From NCBI RefSeq assembly GCF_000374445.1, contig NZ_KB894435.1, positions 1 to 64,000 of the forward strand: a DNA stretch of 64,000 nucleotides. The letters are read 5' to 3'. The position numbers and the translations under genes are program-made. The stretch comes from Actinokineospora enzanensis DSM 44649. GTDB taxonomy: Bacteria > Actinomycetota > Actinomycetes > Mycobacteriales > Pseudonocardiaceae. Under the pieces are notes generated by a model, which saw only the letters and a program-made list of their open reading frames with translations, did not search any database and was not told the DNA's origin. Shown one piece after another: positions 23,026 to 31,597 of the stretch (the first letter of the stretch is position 1; every line of letters starts with the position of its first letter).

Positions 23026-23241
23026 GGTGGGGACCTCGCTGTCGTGAAGTGTGGGCTGCTGAGCAGACGCGCCCGGAAGTGGAGACCTGAGGGCAGGGCG
23101 ATATCCCGCCACGGTTCACCCGATCGGTCAGGAGGAGAGCGCGGGCATCGGCCCAGCGTCACGGAACCGGCGGGAAAACCCACCGGGACGGGGAAAACGG
23201 CGCCGCGGCACGCGGCAGCACGAAACCGGTATTCGAGGGGA

Positions 23242-23760
23242 TCAGAAGAACCAGGACACGGGCTCGTGCCCGCGGTCGACCACGTCGCCGAAGCGGCCGC
23301 CGTGGAACCCCAGCGGATCCCCCAGACGTTCACAGGTCGCCAGCACGTGCCCGATCACCACGACGTGGTCACCGGCCTCGAAATGCCGCTCCACCTCGCA
23401 TTCCAGGTGCGCCAACGCCTCCGGGACGACCGGCACCCGGTGATGCCCCTGGATGACCTCCAGGCCGGCGAAGTGGTCGGCGCCGCGCTTGGCGAAGCGC
23501 ATCGCGAGGTGTTCCTGGCGCGCGGACAGGATGTTGACCACGAACCGGCCCGCGCCGGTGATCGCGTCGGTGCTGCGCGCGCCCGTGGTCAGGCACACCA
23601 GCAGCAGCGGTGGTTCCAGCGAGACCGAGGTGAGCGAGTTGACGGTCATGCCGTGCGGCACGCCGTCCCGGTCCCGGGTGGTCACCACGGCCACCCCGGT
23701 GGCGAAGCGGCCCATGGTGCGCCGCATCGCCGCCGGGTCGACCAGACCGGTCGCGATCAC
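23242..23760 (-). CDS. Flavin reductase (HpaC-like)
   Basis: 172 residues of the short-chain flavin reductase family: FATGVAVVTTRD, NSLTSVSLEPPLLLVCL and FVVNILSARQEHLAMRFA are typical. It reduces FMN or FAD with NAD(P)H and hands free reduced flavin to the partner monooxygenase, here HpaB in the same operon. The GTG start overlaps the cupin stop (GTGA). It is the last gene of the six-gene transcript. Confidence 0.92.
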   Translation of the reverse strand: MIATGLVDPAAMRRTMGRFATGVAVVTTRDRDGVPHGMTVNSLTSVSLEPPLLLVCLTTGARSTDAITGAGRFVVNILSARQEHLAMRFAKRGADHFAGLEVIQGHHRVPVVPEALAHLECEVERHFEAGDHVVVIGHVLATCERLGDPLGFHGGRFGDVVDRGHEPVSWFF

Positions 23761-24104
23761 CCCTGCCGCCCGTAGCGGACCTCGAAGGTGACCACGCCCT
23801 CCTCGCTGCGCCACGGCCCGTGCGCCATGCCCGGCGGGCGGCAGGCGTACATGCCCGGGGTGAAGGTCTCGCCCAGGGTGAGGTCGGTGAACGACCCCTC
23901 CAGGATGTAGACCTCCTCCCAGAAGTCGTGCCGCTGCACCCCCAACGGACTGGAATCGGCGCCGGGCGCGTAGCGCAGGATGCGGGTGGCGAACCCGGTC
24001 TCCGGGTCGGCGGCGAGGACCCGCTGGGTGATCTCCGGGATGCCGCCCGGGGCCTCGGTGTACTCGACGTCGGCGACCGGGAAGAACTCGTGTTCCGGTT
24101 TCAC
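23757..24104 (-). CDS. Small cupin-domain protein
   Basis: 115 residues forming a single cupin barrel. The first motif is around HDFWEEVYILEGSFTD, the second around GMYACRPPGMAHGPW, giving candidate metal ligands His and Glu in the first and His in the second. The GTG start is coupled to the HpaB stop. It resembles anti-sigma ChrR-type or polyketide-type cupins in length. In this operon it may act on the ring-cleavage product or as a dioxygenase; that is inference. Confidence 0.75.
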   Translation of the reverse strand: MKPEHEFFPVADVEYTEAPGGIPEITQRVLAADPETGFATRILRYAPGADSSPLGVQRHDFWEEVYILEGSFTDLTLGETFTPGMYACRPPGMAHGPWRSEEGVVTFEVRYGRQG

Positions 24105-25543
24105 GCTGGCACTCCGTATCCGGCGAGGAAGTCCTCGACCTCGGCAAGGGGTCCGTCGAACCCGTAGTTGCGGAACGCGTAGCCCTTCACGACGAACGGG
24201 GCTCCCGCGTAGAACATCTCGTACTGGTGGTGGCGTCCGGCGAACTCGCTGCCGACCGCGTCCCAGGCGAGCTTGAACAGCTTCACCCGCTCGGCGGCGG
24301 GAGTGTCGGGGCTCTGCACGTACCTGTCGATGTCGGGGCGGGTGACGGGACTGGTCAGATCCGCCACGCTCGACGGAACCTGCAACACTCCCCCGCCGAC
24401 CAGGTCGCGCAGGATCGCGAGCACGCGCGGGTACAGCTCGGCCTGCAACCCCATCGCCCCGTACAGGGCGCGCGCGCCGGGCCGCCATAGACCTTGCGCG
24501 TCAGGCTCGCTGGTGTACTCGGCGGCGAGCACGGCGGACTCCACCAGTGAGGCGAGAGACGCCAGCTCGCCCAGCTTCTCCACCACGCCCGGCAGCCGGT
24601 CCACCTGGTTCACCGCCGCGACCTTGCGCGCGATGCCCGCGAGGAACTGGAGTTTGACCGCGAACCGGATCTGCGCCTGCCAGTTGCCCAGCACGTGCGC
24701 GCCGGTGTCGAAGAACTGCTTGCGCAGCCCGGCCACGTCCCGGTGCACGAACACGCGGTCCCACGGGATGAACACGTCCTCGAACACCAGCAACGCGTCG
24801 GTCTCGTCGTAGCGGGTGGTCAGCGGGTAGTCGTACGAGCTGGTCGCGGCGGGCGCGTACGGGCGGCGGCAGTACAGCTTGAGACCGGCGGCGCCCACCG
24901 GGACGACGAACCCGAGCGCGAAGTCGGTGTCCTCCGGGCCGAGCGGCTTGATGCAGGACACGAAGATCTCGTCCGCGACCGCGCCGCCGGTGGCCAGCAT
25001 CTGCGCGCCGCGCACCACGATCCCGTCGGCGCGTTCCTCGGCGATGCCGACCTGGATGAGGTCGCCGTCCCAGTCGTGCGCGGTGCTCGCGCGGGAGACC
25101 TGCGGCGGGATGATCGCGTACGAGACGTAGAGGCTGTCGCGGGCGACTCTCTCTCGGAACGCGGTGACGTTGTCCGCGAATCGCTCGTCGAACGCCTCCG
25201 GGTGCGCGGCGAAGGCGGCGGCGAACGCGCCGACGTGGTCGGGACTGCGTCCCACCCAACCGTGTGTGTGGCGGGCCCACGCGGTCGCGGACTCGCGGAA
25301 CGCGGTCAGGTCTTCCCGGCTGCGCGGGGCGACGAACAGCCGGTTGACGGTCGCGCCGGTGTCCGGGTCCGTGCGCAGGAACCCGGCGGCGGGGTCGGCG
25401 GCCCGGTCGAACAGCTCGGCGATGGTCGCGGCCACCGGCGCGAACGCCGGGTGGTGCGCGATGTCGCCGACCGGCGCGCCGTCCAGGAAGACCCGGCGGT
25501 CGTCCTTGAGCGCGGCCAGGTAGTCGGCTCCGGTTCGGGTCAT
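24101..25543 (-). CDS. HpaB-family FADH2-dependent monooxygenase
   Basis: 480 residues of the 4-hydroxyphenylacetate 3-monooxygenase (large component) family, close to the usual length. Recognisable blocks are SYAIIPPQVSRAST, the DYPLTTRYDETDALLVFEDV stretch, VFIPWDRVF and the C-terminal YEMFYAGAPF. It hydroxylates a phenolic or heteroaromatic ring using FADH2 from the HpaC-like protein. The ATG is preceded by GAGGAA and overlaps the DUF2848 stop. The rest of the operon has an amidase and a DUF2848 protein rather than the hpa homoprotocatechuate genes, so the substrate is probably not 4-hydroxyphenylacetate. Confidence 0.9.
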   Translation of the reverse strand: MTRTGADYLAALKDDRRVFLDGAPVGDIAHHPAFAPVAATIAELFDRAADPAAGFLRTDPDTGATVNRLFVAPRSREDLTAFRESATAWARHTHGWVGRSPDHVGAFAAAFAAHPEAFDERFADNVTAFRERVARDSLYVSYAIIPPQVSRASTAHDWDGDLIQVGIAEERADGIVVRGAQMLATGGAVADEIFVSCIKPLGPEDTDFALGFVVPVGAAGLKLYCRRPYAPAATSSYDYPLTTRYDETDALLVFEDVFIPWDRVFVHRDVAGLRKQFFDTGAHVLGNWQAQIRFAVKLQFLAGIARKVAAVNQVDRLPGVVEKLGELASLASLVESAVLAAEYTSEPDAQGLWRPGARALYGAMGLQAELYPRVLAILRDLVGGGVLQVPSSVADLTSPVTRPDIDRYVQSPDTPAAERVKLFKLAWDAVGSEFAGRHHQYEMFYAGAPFVVKGYAFRNYGFDGPLAEVEDFLAGYGVPA

Positions 25544-26211
25544 GGGTTCCTCGTCTTCGTCTCGTAGGCGTGGGTGAGCACGGGACCGGCGGGCAGCTCC
25601 AGGTGCACGCGCCAGTAGGCGCCGGGCGTGAACTCGCCGGTGAGCAGCGGCAACGTGCCGCAGAACAGCACCAGGTCGCGGTCGACCGGCCCGAGCGCGG
25701 CGGTCATCCTGGCGACCAGGTCGGCCGGGTGGCGCAGGGTGGCGACGGAGCCGCGCTGGTAGGGCCAGCCGTCCACGCTGGAGTCCGCGGCCAGGCCGTC
25801 CCACTCCACCGTGGACAGGTCGGGGCCGAGGTGGACGACGCTGTCGCCCAGCGGTTTCGCGCACGCGGCCTTGCTCGCGGCGATGTCGACGCGTTCCAGC
25901 TCGCGGTCCGTGTGGTCGGATCCGACGGCCAGGTAGTACCGGCCCGCGTGCCGGACGATCACCGGCTCCACCTCGCCGGAGGTCGCCGGACCGGACACCG
26001 CGGCCACCGCGTCGGTGGTGAGCAGGGCGGGGTCGAGGTCGTAGAAGGCGGGCACGGTGGCGGGCGGCGGCACGCCGATCGCGGCCAGCTCGGCGATGTG
26101 CGCGGCGACCACGGCCTCGTCGCGCGCGGTGTACCCGGCGACGACGAGCCTGGCCGGGGTGACGGTCAGCATCTCGTCGGTGCCCAGGACGCGCAGCTTG
26201 AGCGGGGTCAT
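25540..26211 (-). CDS. DUF2848 family protein (FAH-like fold)
   Basis: 223 residues. The block AVGSDHTDRELE is diagnostic for DUF2848, a family distantly like fumarylacetoacetate hydrolase. Members often sit near ring-hydroxylating or amide-hydrolysing genes, but no reaction has been firmly assigned to my knowledge. Here it is coupled at both ends to HpaB and the nitrilase, so a hydrolase or isomerase step on an opened ring product is likely. No signal or membrane segment. Confidence 0.8.
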   Translation of the reverse strand: MTPLKLRVLGTDEMLTVTPARLVVAGYTARDEAVVAAHIAELAAIGVPPPATVPAFYDLDPALLTTDAVAAVSGPATSGEVEPVIVRHAGRYYLAVGSDHTDRELERVDIAASKAACAKPLGDSVVHLGPDLSTVEWDGLAADSSVDGWPYQRGSVATLRHPADLVARMTAALGPVDRDLVLFCGTLPLLTGEFTPGAYWRVHLELPAGPVLTHAYETKTRNP

Positions 26212-26996
26212 CGGCTGGCTCCCGCGAGCGGCATGGGCAGCACGCGGTCGGCCAGGACCGGGAACTCGGCCCGGGTCGCGGCCACGACCGCGGGGTCGAC
26301 CTCGGCGGTGGTGACGCCCTCGTCGGTGCCCGCCTCGACCAGCACGGTGCCCCACGGGTCCACGATCCGGCTCGTGCCCGCGAGCTCGGTGCCGTGCTGG
26401 GTGCCGACGGCGTTGCAGGCGATGACGAGCACCTGCTCCTCGACCGCGCGGCAGGAGGTGAACAGCCGCCAGTGTTCGCGGCGCGCGGCGGGCCACGCGG
26501 CCGGGACCACGACGGTCTCCGCGCCGCGGTCGACCATCGACCGCCACAGCTCGGGGAAGCGCAGGTCATAGCAGGTGGTCAGGCCGACCGTGTCGGACAC
26601 CGCGACCCGGTCCCCGGCGGTGAGCAGCTGTGCTTCCCGGGAGGCGTAACCGAAGACGTGGATTTTGCGGTAGGTCTGCGCGATGGAACCGTCCGGCGCG
26701 ATTGACACCGCCGTGTTGAAGAGCCTGCCGCGCTCGTCGCGCTCGACGATGCTGCCCAGGTGGACATGCGCGTTGAGTGCGCGCGCCCACTCGCGGGCGG
26801 TGGTGACTGTCGGCCCTTCCAGCGACTCCGCCGCGTGCTCGTACGCGTCGAAGGCGAAATAGCCGACGGCCCACAGTTCCGGCAGGACAACCAGGTCCGC
26901 ACCGCGTGCGTCGGCGACCATCGCGGCCACCCGTTCGCGTCGCTGCGCGGGCGTCTCCTCGGCCGGGCTGGCGACCTGGATCAGTGCGATTCTCAC
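26208..26996 (-). CDS. Carbon-nitrogen hydrolase (nitrilase superfamily)
   Basis: 262 residues with the whole catalytic triad: Glu40 in VLPELW, Lys111 in YRKIH and Cys142 in TCYDLRFPE. Length and motifs fit amidases of the NIT2/carbamoyl-hydrolase branch rather than true nitrilases. It would release ammonia from an amide or carbamoyl intermediate. The GTG start overlaps the GntR stop (GTGA) and the gene ends coupled to DUF2848. Confidence 0.92.
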   Translation of the reverse strand: MRIALIQVASPAEETPAQRRERVAAMVADARGADLVVLPELWAVGYFAFDAYEHAAESLEGPTVTTAREWARALNAHVHLGSIVERDERGRLFNTAVSIAPDGSIAQTYRKIHVFGYASREAQLLTAGDRVAVSDTVGLTTCYDLRFPELWRSMVDRGAETVVVPAAWPAARREHWRLFTSCRAVEEQVLVIACNAVGTQHGTELAGTSRIVDPWGTVLVEAGTDEGVTTAEVDPAVVAATRAEFPVLADRVLPMPLAGASR

Positions 26997-27640
26997 GCGC
27001 CACCCCCATCCGGCAGACGAAGCGCGGTCATCGTGCCCGCGAGGTGCGCGGCGAGCGCGCGACTGGCCTGATCGGGGTCCCCCGTGCGCAACGCGGCCAC
27101 GATCGCGGAGTGCTCGTCGAGCACCGTGCGGAACCGGCCCGCGTTGTTCGACACCGCGCGCAGACCCATGCGCACCTGGCGTTCGCGCAGTGTCTCGTAG
27201 ATGTCTGCGAGGACCGCGTTGCCCGCACGGCCGACGATCGCGCGGTGGAACGCGCGGTCGCGGTCGATGAACCCGACCGGGTCGCCGACCAGCGCCTCCT
27301 GCTCGACGAGCAGGCCGTCGAGCCGGTCAAGCAGGTCCGCGGCGAGCGGGGCGACCCGGCGCACCGCCCAGTCCTCGATCAGCTCGCGGGCCTCCATGAC
27401 CGCGCGCACCTCGGCGTCCGGGATGGGCGGGACGAACGCGCCCTTCTTGGGCAGGATCCGCAGAAACCCCTCGGCCTCCAGGCGCAGCAGCGCCTCACGG
27501 ACCGGGGTGCGCGAGGTCCCGGCCGCCTCGGCCACCGCGGACTCGGTGAGGAACGTGCCGTCGTCGCGCGGCAGTGTGGCGATGTGCTGCTTGAGCCACT
27601 GGTAGGTGAGGTCCTGCGCGGACGCTCGTGAACTGCTCAT
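26993..27640 (-). CDS. GntR-family regulator, FCD type
   Basis: 215 residues. A winged HTH covers about 10-75, with the recognition region LTESAVAEAAGTSRTPVREA, then a helical FCD ligand domain with the metal-binding pattern of FadR relatives (DRAFHRAIVGRAGN and DEHSAIVAALRTGD). It is first in the operon whose catabolic genes it probably represses until the substrate or an intermediate binds. The ATG is placed nine bases after a palindrome that may be its own operator. Confidence 0.9.
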   Translation of the reverse strand: MSSSRASAQDLTYQWLKQHIATLPRDDGTFLTESAVAEAAGTSRTPVREALLRLEAEGFLRILPKKGAFVPPIPDAEVRAVMEARELIEDWAVRRVAPLAADLLDRLDGLLVEQEALVGDPVGFIDRDRAFHRAIVGRAGNAVLADIYETLRERQVRMGLRAVSNNAGRFRTVLDEHSAIVAALRTGDPDQASRALAAHLAGTMTALRLPDGGGA

Positions 27641-27648
27641 AGGCCAGA

Positions 27649-27656
27649 TGTATACA
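27649..27656. promoter_or_regulatory. Candidate operator of the GntR regulator
   Basis: A perfect TGTATACA palindrome within CTTGTATACATCT, read on the minus strand, lies 9 to 16 bases before the GntR start codon. GTATAC-centred palindromes are common FadR-subfamily operators. Its place over the leader would block both transcription and ribosome access. Confidence 0.55.
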
Positions 27657-27696
27657 AGTCGTGGACAACGAACGCAAGGCCCGGTGAACGGGGAGG

Positions 27697-28287
27697 TCAG
27701 GCGCGCACGGACCGTTCGACCTCGGCCAGGAACGCCCCGAACGCCCGGGGCATGTCCACCCGGTCGGGGTCCAGCAGCCATTGCTGCTGCAGGCCGTCCA
27801 TCACCGCGAACAGTCGCTGCGCGCACGCGAGCGTGTCCAGGTCGGCCTTCAGCTCGCCCGCCTCGACACCCGCCCGCAACGAACGGTCCGCGTGCTCTAT
27901 CAGCCGCCGATAACGCTCGCGCGCCCACTCGCGCGCGGGGTGGCCGTCGGTCACCGCCTCGCCGTTCAGCACGGTGAACAGCTGCACCAACCCCGGCACG
28001 CGCGAGTTGAAGTCGACCAGCGCCCGCAGGTCGTCGAACAGCCTGGGCCAGGGCGTGACCCCGTCCAGGTCTATCCCGATCCGCTGCCCGTCGCGTTGGT
28101 CGCGCTCGTGCAGCACGGCGATCAACAGCTCGGCCTTGCCCGGGAAGTGGTGGAGCAGACCGGGCTGGGTGATCCCGGCCCCGTCCGCGATGCGCGCCAA
28201 CGACGCGCCCCGGAACCCGAACGCGGTGAACTCCTGGAACGCGACCGCGATGATCCGCTCGCGCCGGGCGTCCCCTCGTGCAACCAC
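27697..28287 (-). CDS. TetR-family regulator
   Basis: 196 residues with an N-terminal TetR HTH (IIAVAFQEFTAFGFRGASLARIADGAGITQPGLLHHF, residues 12-48 by position) and a divergent helical ligand domain. GTG start. It reads away from the esterase gene; the 112-base spacer has relatively AT-rich sequence that should hold both promoters, so the esterase is the likely target. Confidence 0.9.
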   Translation of the reverse strand: MVARGDARRERIIAVAFQEFTAFGFRGASLARIADGAGITQPGLLHHFPGKAELLIAVLHERDQRDGQRIGIDLDGVTPWPRLFDDLRALVDFNSRVPGLVQLFTVLNGEAVTDGHPAREWARERYRRLIEHADRSLRAGVEAGELKADLDTLACAQRLFAVMDGLQQQWLLDPDRVDMPRAFGAFLAEVERSVRA

Positions 28288-28399
28288 GTCGGCACCCTAT
28301 CGAGCGGGGGAAATGTAACGTCAACATAACAAACCTACTGATTACTCGGTTGGCTTCCTACTGTAGGGCAGATCCCCGTCGAGGCAAGGAGTTCTTCCG

Positions 28400-29287
28400 A
28401 TGGACCTGATCTGGCCCCCACCGCCCTACCGGCCGCCCACCCCCGCGCGCGTGACCGAGGACGGCACGCGGTTCTTCGACGGACTCATGTACTCGGCGAA
28501 CCCCGGATACCGTCCTGTGCTGCTGGACGTGCACGTGCCCGCCGTTGCCGAGCCGCCTCCGGTGGTGGTGTGGATTCACGGGGGCGCGTGGCTGGAGGGG
28601 GACCGCCGGTTCCCACCGCCGACGGTCAGTGCGGACTCACTGTTCGGGGGGCTGTTGCGGGCGGGGTTCGCGGTGGTGACGGTGGATTACCGACACAGCG
28701 CGGAGGCTGTCTTCCCGGCGCAGCTGCACGACGTGAAGGCGGCGGTGCGGTACGTGCGGAAGTTCGCCGGGTTGCTGGGGGTGGACGGATCACGGATCGG
28801 CGTGTGGGGGGAGTCGGCCGGTGGACATCTCGCGGCGCTGGTGGGACTGACCGGGCCTGGACGGCTTGAGGGAGAGGTAGGTGTGCCCGGTGACGACAGC
28901 GGTGTTGCGGTGGTCGTCGACTGGTATGGGGTGTCGGACCTTGCACTGATCGCCGCGTCGGGGCGGCCGTTGGACCCTGGTATGCCCAATCCGGAGCGGG
29001 AGTTGGTGGGCGGGTCGGACGCGGAGTGGCCCGCGTTGGCGGCGGCGGCGAGTCCGGTGACGTATGCGGATCGGGTGGGGCCGCCGTTTCTGCTGATGCA
29101 CGGGACGGGGGATACGACGGTGGGGTTCGCGCAGAGCGAGGCGCTGGAGCGGCGGCTGCGGGAGAGCGGGACGTCGGTGACGTTGCGGCCGGTGGTGGGG
29201 GCGGATCACATCTTCCTGGGGGTGGAGGACGTGGACGCGCTGGTCGCGGAGAGCATCGCTTTCCTGACGGAGCACCTGGCGCGGTAG
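28400..29287 (+). CDS. Alpha/beta hydrolase, hormone-sensitive-lipase type
   Basis: 295 residues. The oxyanion motif HGGAW is at 60-64, the nucleophile Ser139 is in WGESAGG, the Asp is in HGTGDTTV near 236 and the His in ADHIFLG near 267. There is no signal peptide, so it should be a cytoplasmic esterase for short acyl or carbamate esters. An AAGGAG site precedes the ATG. It is divergent from TetR and probably regulated by it. Confidence 0.88.
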   Translation: MDLIWPPPPYRPPTPARVTEDGTRFFDGLMYSANPGYRPVLLDVHVPAVAEPPPVVVWIHGGAWLEGDRRFPPPTVSADSLFGGLLRAGFAVVTVDYRHSAEAVFPAQLHDVKAAVRYVRKFAGLLGVDGSRIGVWGESAGGHLAALVGLTGPGRLEGEVGVPGDDSGVAVVVDWYGVSDLALIAASGRPLDPGMPNPERELVGGSDAEWPALAAAASPVTYADRVGPPFLLMHGTGDTTVGFAQSEALERRLRESGTSVTLRPVVGADHIFLGVEDVDALVAESIAFLTEHLAR

Positions 29288-29306
29288 CTGTCGAGCGGCG
29301 GGGCCC

Positions 29307-29422
29307 GGCTGTGGATGGCTCGACCGCCTGTGGACAGGCTTCGGGGGATCCCCGGATTTCCATTCTCCCAGGCCACGCGGGGACGGGACAAGCCGACGAC
29401 GCCCGGCCCTGTGGACAACCGG
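29307..29422. repeat. Intergenic repeat, family 1 copy 2, with one DnaA box
   Basis: Same order of elements as at 12528-12645: GGCTGTGGATGG, CTGTGGACAGGC, a GGGGATCCCC palindrome, an ATTTCCATTCT block, and CTGTGGACAACCGG at the end. It fills the 207-base gap after the esterase gene. The exact TGTGGACAA is at 29410. Confidence 0.75.
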
Positions 29423-29494
29423 CCGGGATCCCCGAGGTCCGGCCCAGGGCAGGGAGCGGAGGGTGCCGGTCCGGGCCGTGGACGACTCCCGAGG

Positions 29495-30520
29495 CTACAA
29501 GGTGATCATGGTGACGCCGGTGCCCAGGGCGTTGCCCATCGCCGTCAGGGCCGAGGGCGCCTGGTCCAACGAGATGGTGCGGGTGATGAGGTCGGCGGGT
29601 CGGAGGGTGCCCGCGCTGACCATCGACATCAGTTCCGGGTAGGCGTGGGCGGGCATGCCGTGGCTGCCGAGGACGGCCAGTTCGTGGGCGATCACGCGGG
29701 CCATCGGGACCGGTGGGTCCGTGGGGAGCAGGCCCACCTGGACGTGCCTGCCGCGCCGACGGAGGCAGAGGATCGAGGCGGCGCAGGTGGCGGGGCTGCC
29801 CAGGGCGTCCAGCGACAGGTGGGCGCCGCCGCCGGTGAGGTCGTGGATGGCGGTGGGGATGTCGACCGTGGTGACCGGGTTGAGGCAGACGGCGCCGAGG
29901 GTGGCGGCCAGGTCCAGGGCGGTCTGGGAGATGTCCACGGCCACGACGCGCGCGCCCGCCGCCACGGCCACCGCGACGGCGGAGAGGCCGACGCCGCCGC
30001 AGCCGTGGACGGCGACCCATTCGCCGGGGGCGACGCGGCCCTGGGCGATCACCGCGCGGAAGGAGGTGGCGACGCGGCAGCCGAGGCCCGCGGCGGTGGT
30101 GAAGGAGATGTCGTCGGTGAGGCCGACCAGGTTGACCTCGGCGTCCTCGACCGCCACGTACTCGGCGAACGAGCCCCAGTGGGTGAAGCCGGGCTGGGTC
30201 TGCCGCTCGCACACCTGCTGGTCGCCCGCCGCGCAGGCCGCGCACCGGCCGCAGGCGCAGACGAACGGGACGGTGACCCGGTCGCCCTCGTGCCAGCGGG
30301 TGACGCCGGGGCCGACCGCGGCGATCGTGCCCGCCAGCTCGTGGCCGGGGACGTGCGGCAGGCGGATGCCCGGGTCGTGGCCGATCCAGCCGTGCCAGTC
30401 GCTGCGGCACAGGCCGGTGGCCGCGACCCGGATCACCACGCCCCTGGCCGACGGGGTCGGATCGGGCACCGACTCGACCCGGGGATCCACGCCGAACCGC
30501 TCGAACACCACCGCGCGCAC
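29495..30520 (-). CDS. Zinc-dependent alcohol dehydrogenase (MDR family)
   Basis: 341 residues. Catalytic zinc ligands are Cys38 and His60 with Glu61; the structural-zinc cysteines are at 90, 93, 96 and 104. The NAD(P) fold has [11 protein letters not shown]. It should oxidise an alcohol or reduce an aldehyde in the cytoplasm. It is separated by about 80 bases from the SGNH esterase upstream, so it may be the second gene of that transcript. Substrate unknown. Confidence 0.92.
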   Translation of the reverse strand: MRAVVFERFGVDPRVESVPDPTPSARGVVIRVAATGLCRSDWHGWIGHDPGIRLPHVPGHELAGTIAAVGPGVTRWHEGDRVTVPFVCACGRCAACAAGDQQVCERQTQPGFTHWGSFAEYVAVEDAEVNLVGLTDDISFTTAAGLGCRVATSFRAVIAQGRVAPGEWVAVHGCGGVGLSAVAVAVAAGARVVAVDISQTALDLAATLGAVCLNPVTTVDIPTAIHDLTGGGAHLSLDALGSPATCAASILCLRRRGRHVQVGLLPTDPPVPMARVIAHELAVLGSHGMPAHAYPELMSMVSAGTLRPADLITRTISLDQAPSALTAMGNALGTGVTMITL

Positions 30521-30601
30521 CCGACCACCCCTGTCGCCGAACCACCAGGACCGGGTCCAGGATTCGGCCAGGCGCGCGCGTCGGTCAAGACGCCGGGCCG
30601 G

Positions 30602-31597
30602 TCACGAACCCGCGACCGCCTGGATGGCGTCCGCGATCGCGGCGTGCCCTCGGCTGTTCGGGTGCACCAGCGACCACCCGCCGGACCGGTCGGTGATCCC
30701 CTCGACCCAGTTCTTGCCATCCGGCTGGCACACGTCGTGGCCGGTGCTGATCGCGTAGGTGTCGACGTACCGCGCGCTGTGCGCCTGCGCCTGCATCGCC
30801 AGCACCAGGTTGAGCCGCTCCAACACGTCCGTGCGCAGCCACACCAGGTCCGGCCGGGTCGCGGTGGCGAAGTTCTTCAACGCCGCCGGGTCGGTGCCGT
30901 GCACGCAGGTGCCCGGATCGTCCGGGATGATCTTCGGGTAGCCGACCACCAGGATCCTGGCCCCGGGCGCGTTCGCCTGGATCGCCGCGAGCAGCTCGCC
31001 GAACTGCTCACTCACCTGCGTCAACCGCTCGTCCACAGTGGGCACGCCGTCGGCCCCGCTGGTGAAGTAGTCCTTGCACGGCGCGTCCGCGTCCTCGTCC
31101 GCCCACTCCCCCAACTGCAAACATGCATACAGCAACTCGGCGAACCCGAAGGTGTTGCCGCCGATCCCCACCGTCACCAGGTTCGTGCTCTCCGACAGCG
31201 CGCTGATCTGCGGCGGCACCGGCGTGAACGGGTAGTCGGGGTCCACCACGTCGAAGAACGGCAGGTTGTACCCGTTCGGCACCTGCTCCTCGTCCAGCAC
31301 GTTCGCGATCGTGGCACCCGCGCAGCTCACGTTGGTGAGGTCGTACTTGCCCTCCCACCGCTGCCGCAACACCTCCGGGTACGAGCCCACCGTCCGCACG
31401 CACCCGTCCCGCTGCCCGCCGGAGGACACCTCGACCCCGGCGGCCGGGATCGCGCCCGCCGCATAGGAGTCCCCGAACGCCACCCACTGCAACGACGCTT
31501 GCCGAACCGGCGCCGCACTGGCGGTCGGCACCACGACACCGAACCCGGCGACCACGGCCGCGACGACGGCGGTCAACCGGATATGGACACGCGACAT
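30602..31597 (-). CDS. Secreted SGNH/GDSL esterase
   Basis: 331 residues with a Sec signal ending near ASA-AP (residue 29). The SGNH blocks are present: FGDSYAAG with Ser44, NVSCAGAT (block II Gly), GIGGNTFGF (block III Asn), and HPNSRGHAAIADAI with the catalytic His near 312. Paired cysteines suggest disulfides, as in the Streptomyces exported lipase with this fold. A CCGAGAGG site is in front of the ATG. Extracellular lipase or esterase. Confidence 0.92.
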   Translation of the reverse strand: MSRVHIRLTAVVAAVVAGFGVVVPTASAAPVRQASLQWVAFGDSYAAGAIPAAGVEVSSGGQRDGCVRTVGSYPEVLRQRWEGKYDLTNVSCAGATIANVLDEEQVPNGYNLPFFDVVDPDYPFTPVPPQISALSESTNLVTVGIGGNTFGFAELLYACLQLGEWADEDADAPCKDYFTSGADGVPTVDERLTQVSEQFGELLAAIQANAPGARILVVGYPKIIPDDPGTCVHGTDPAALKNFATATRPDLVWLRTDVLERLNLVLAMQAQAHSARYVDTYAISTGHDVCQPDGKNWVEGITDRSGGWSLVHPNSRGHAAIADAIQAVAGS

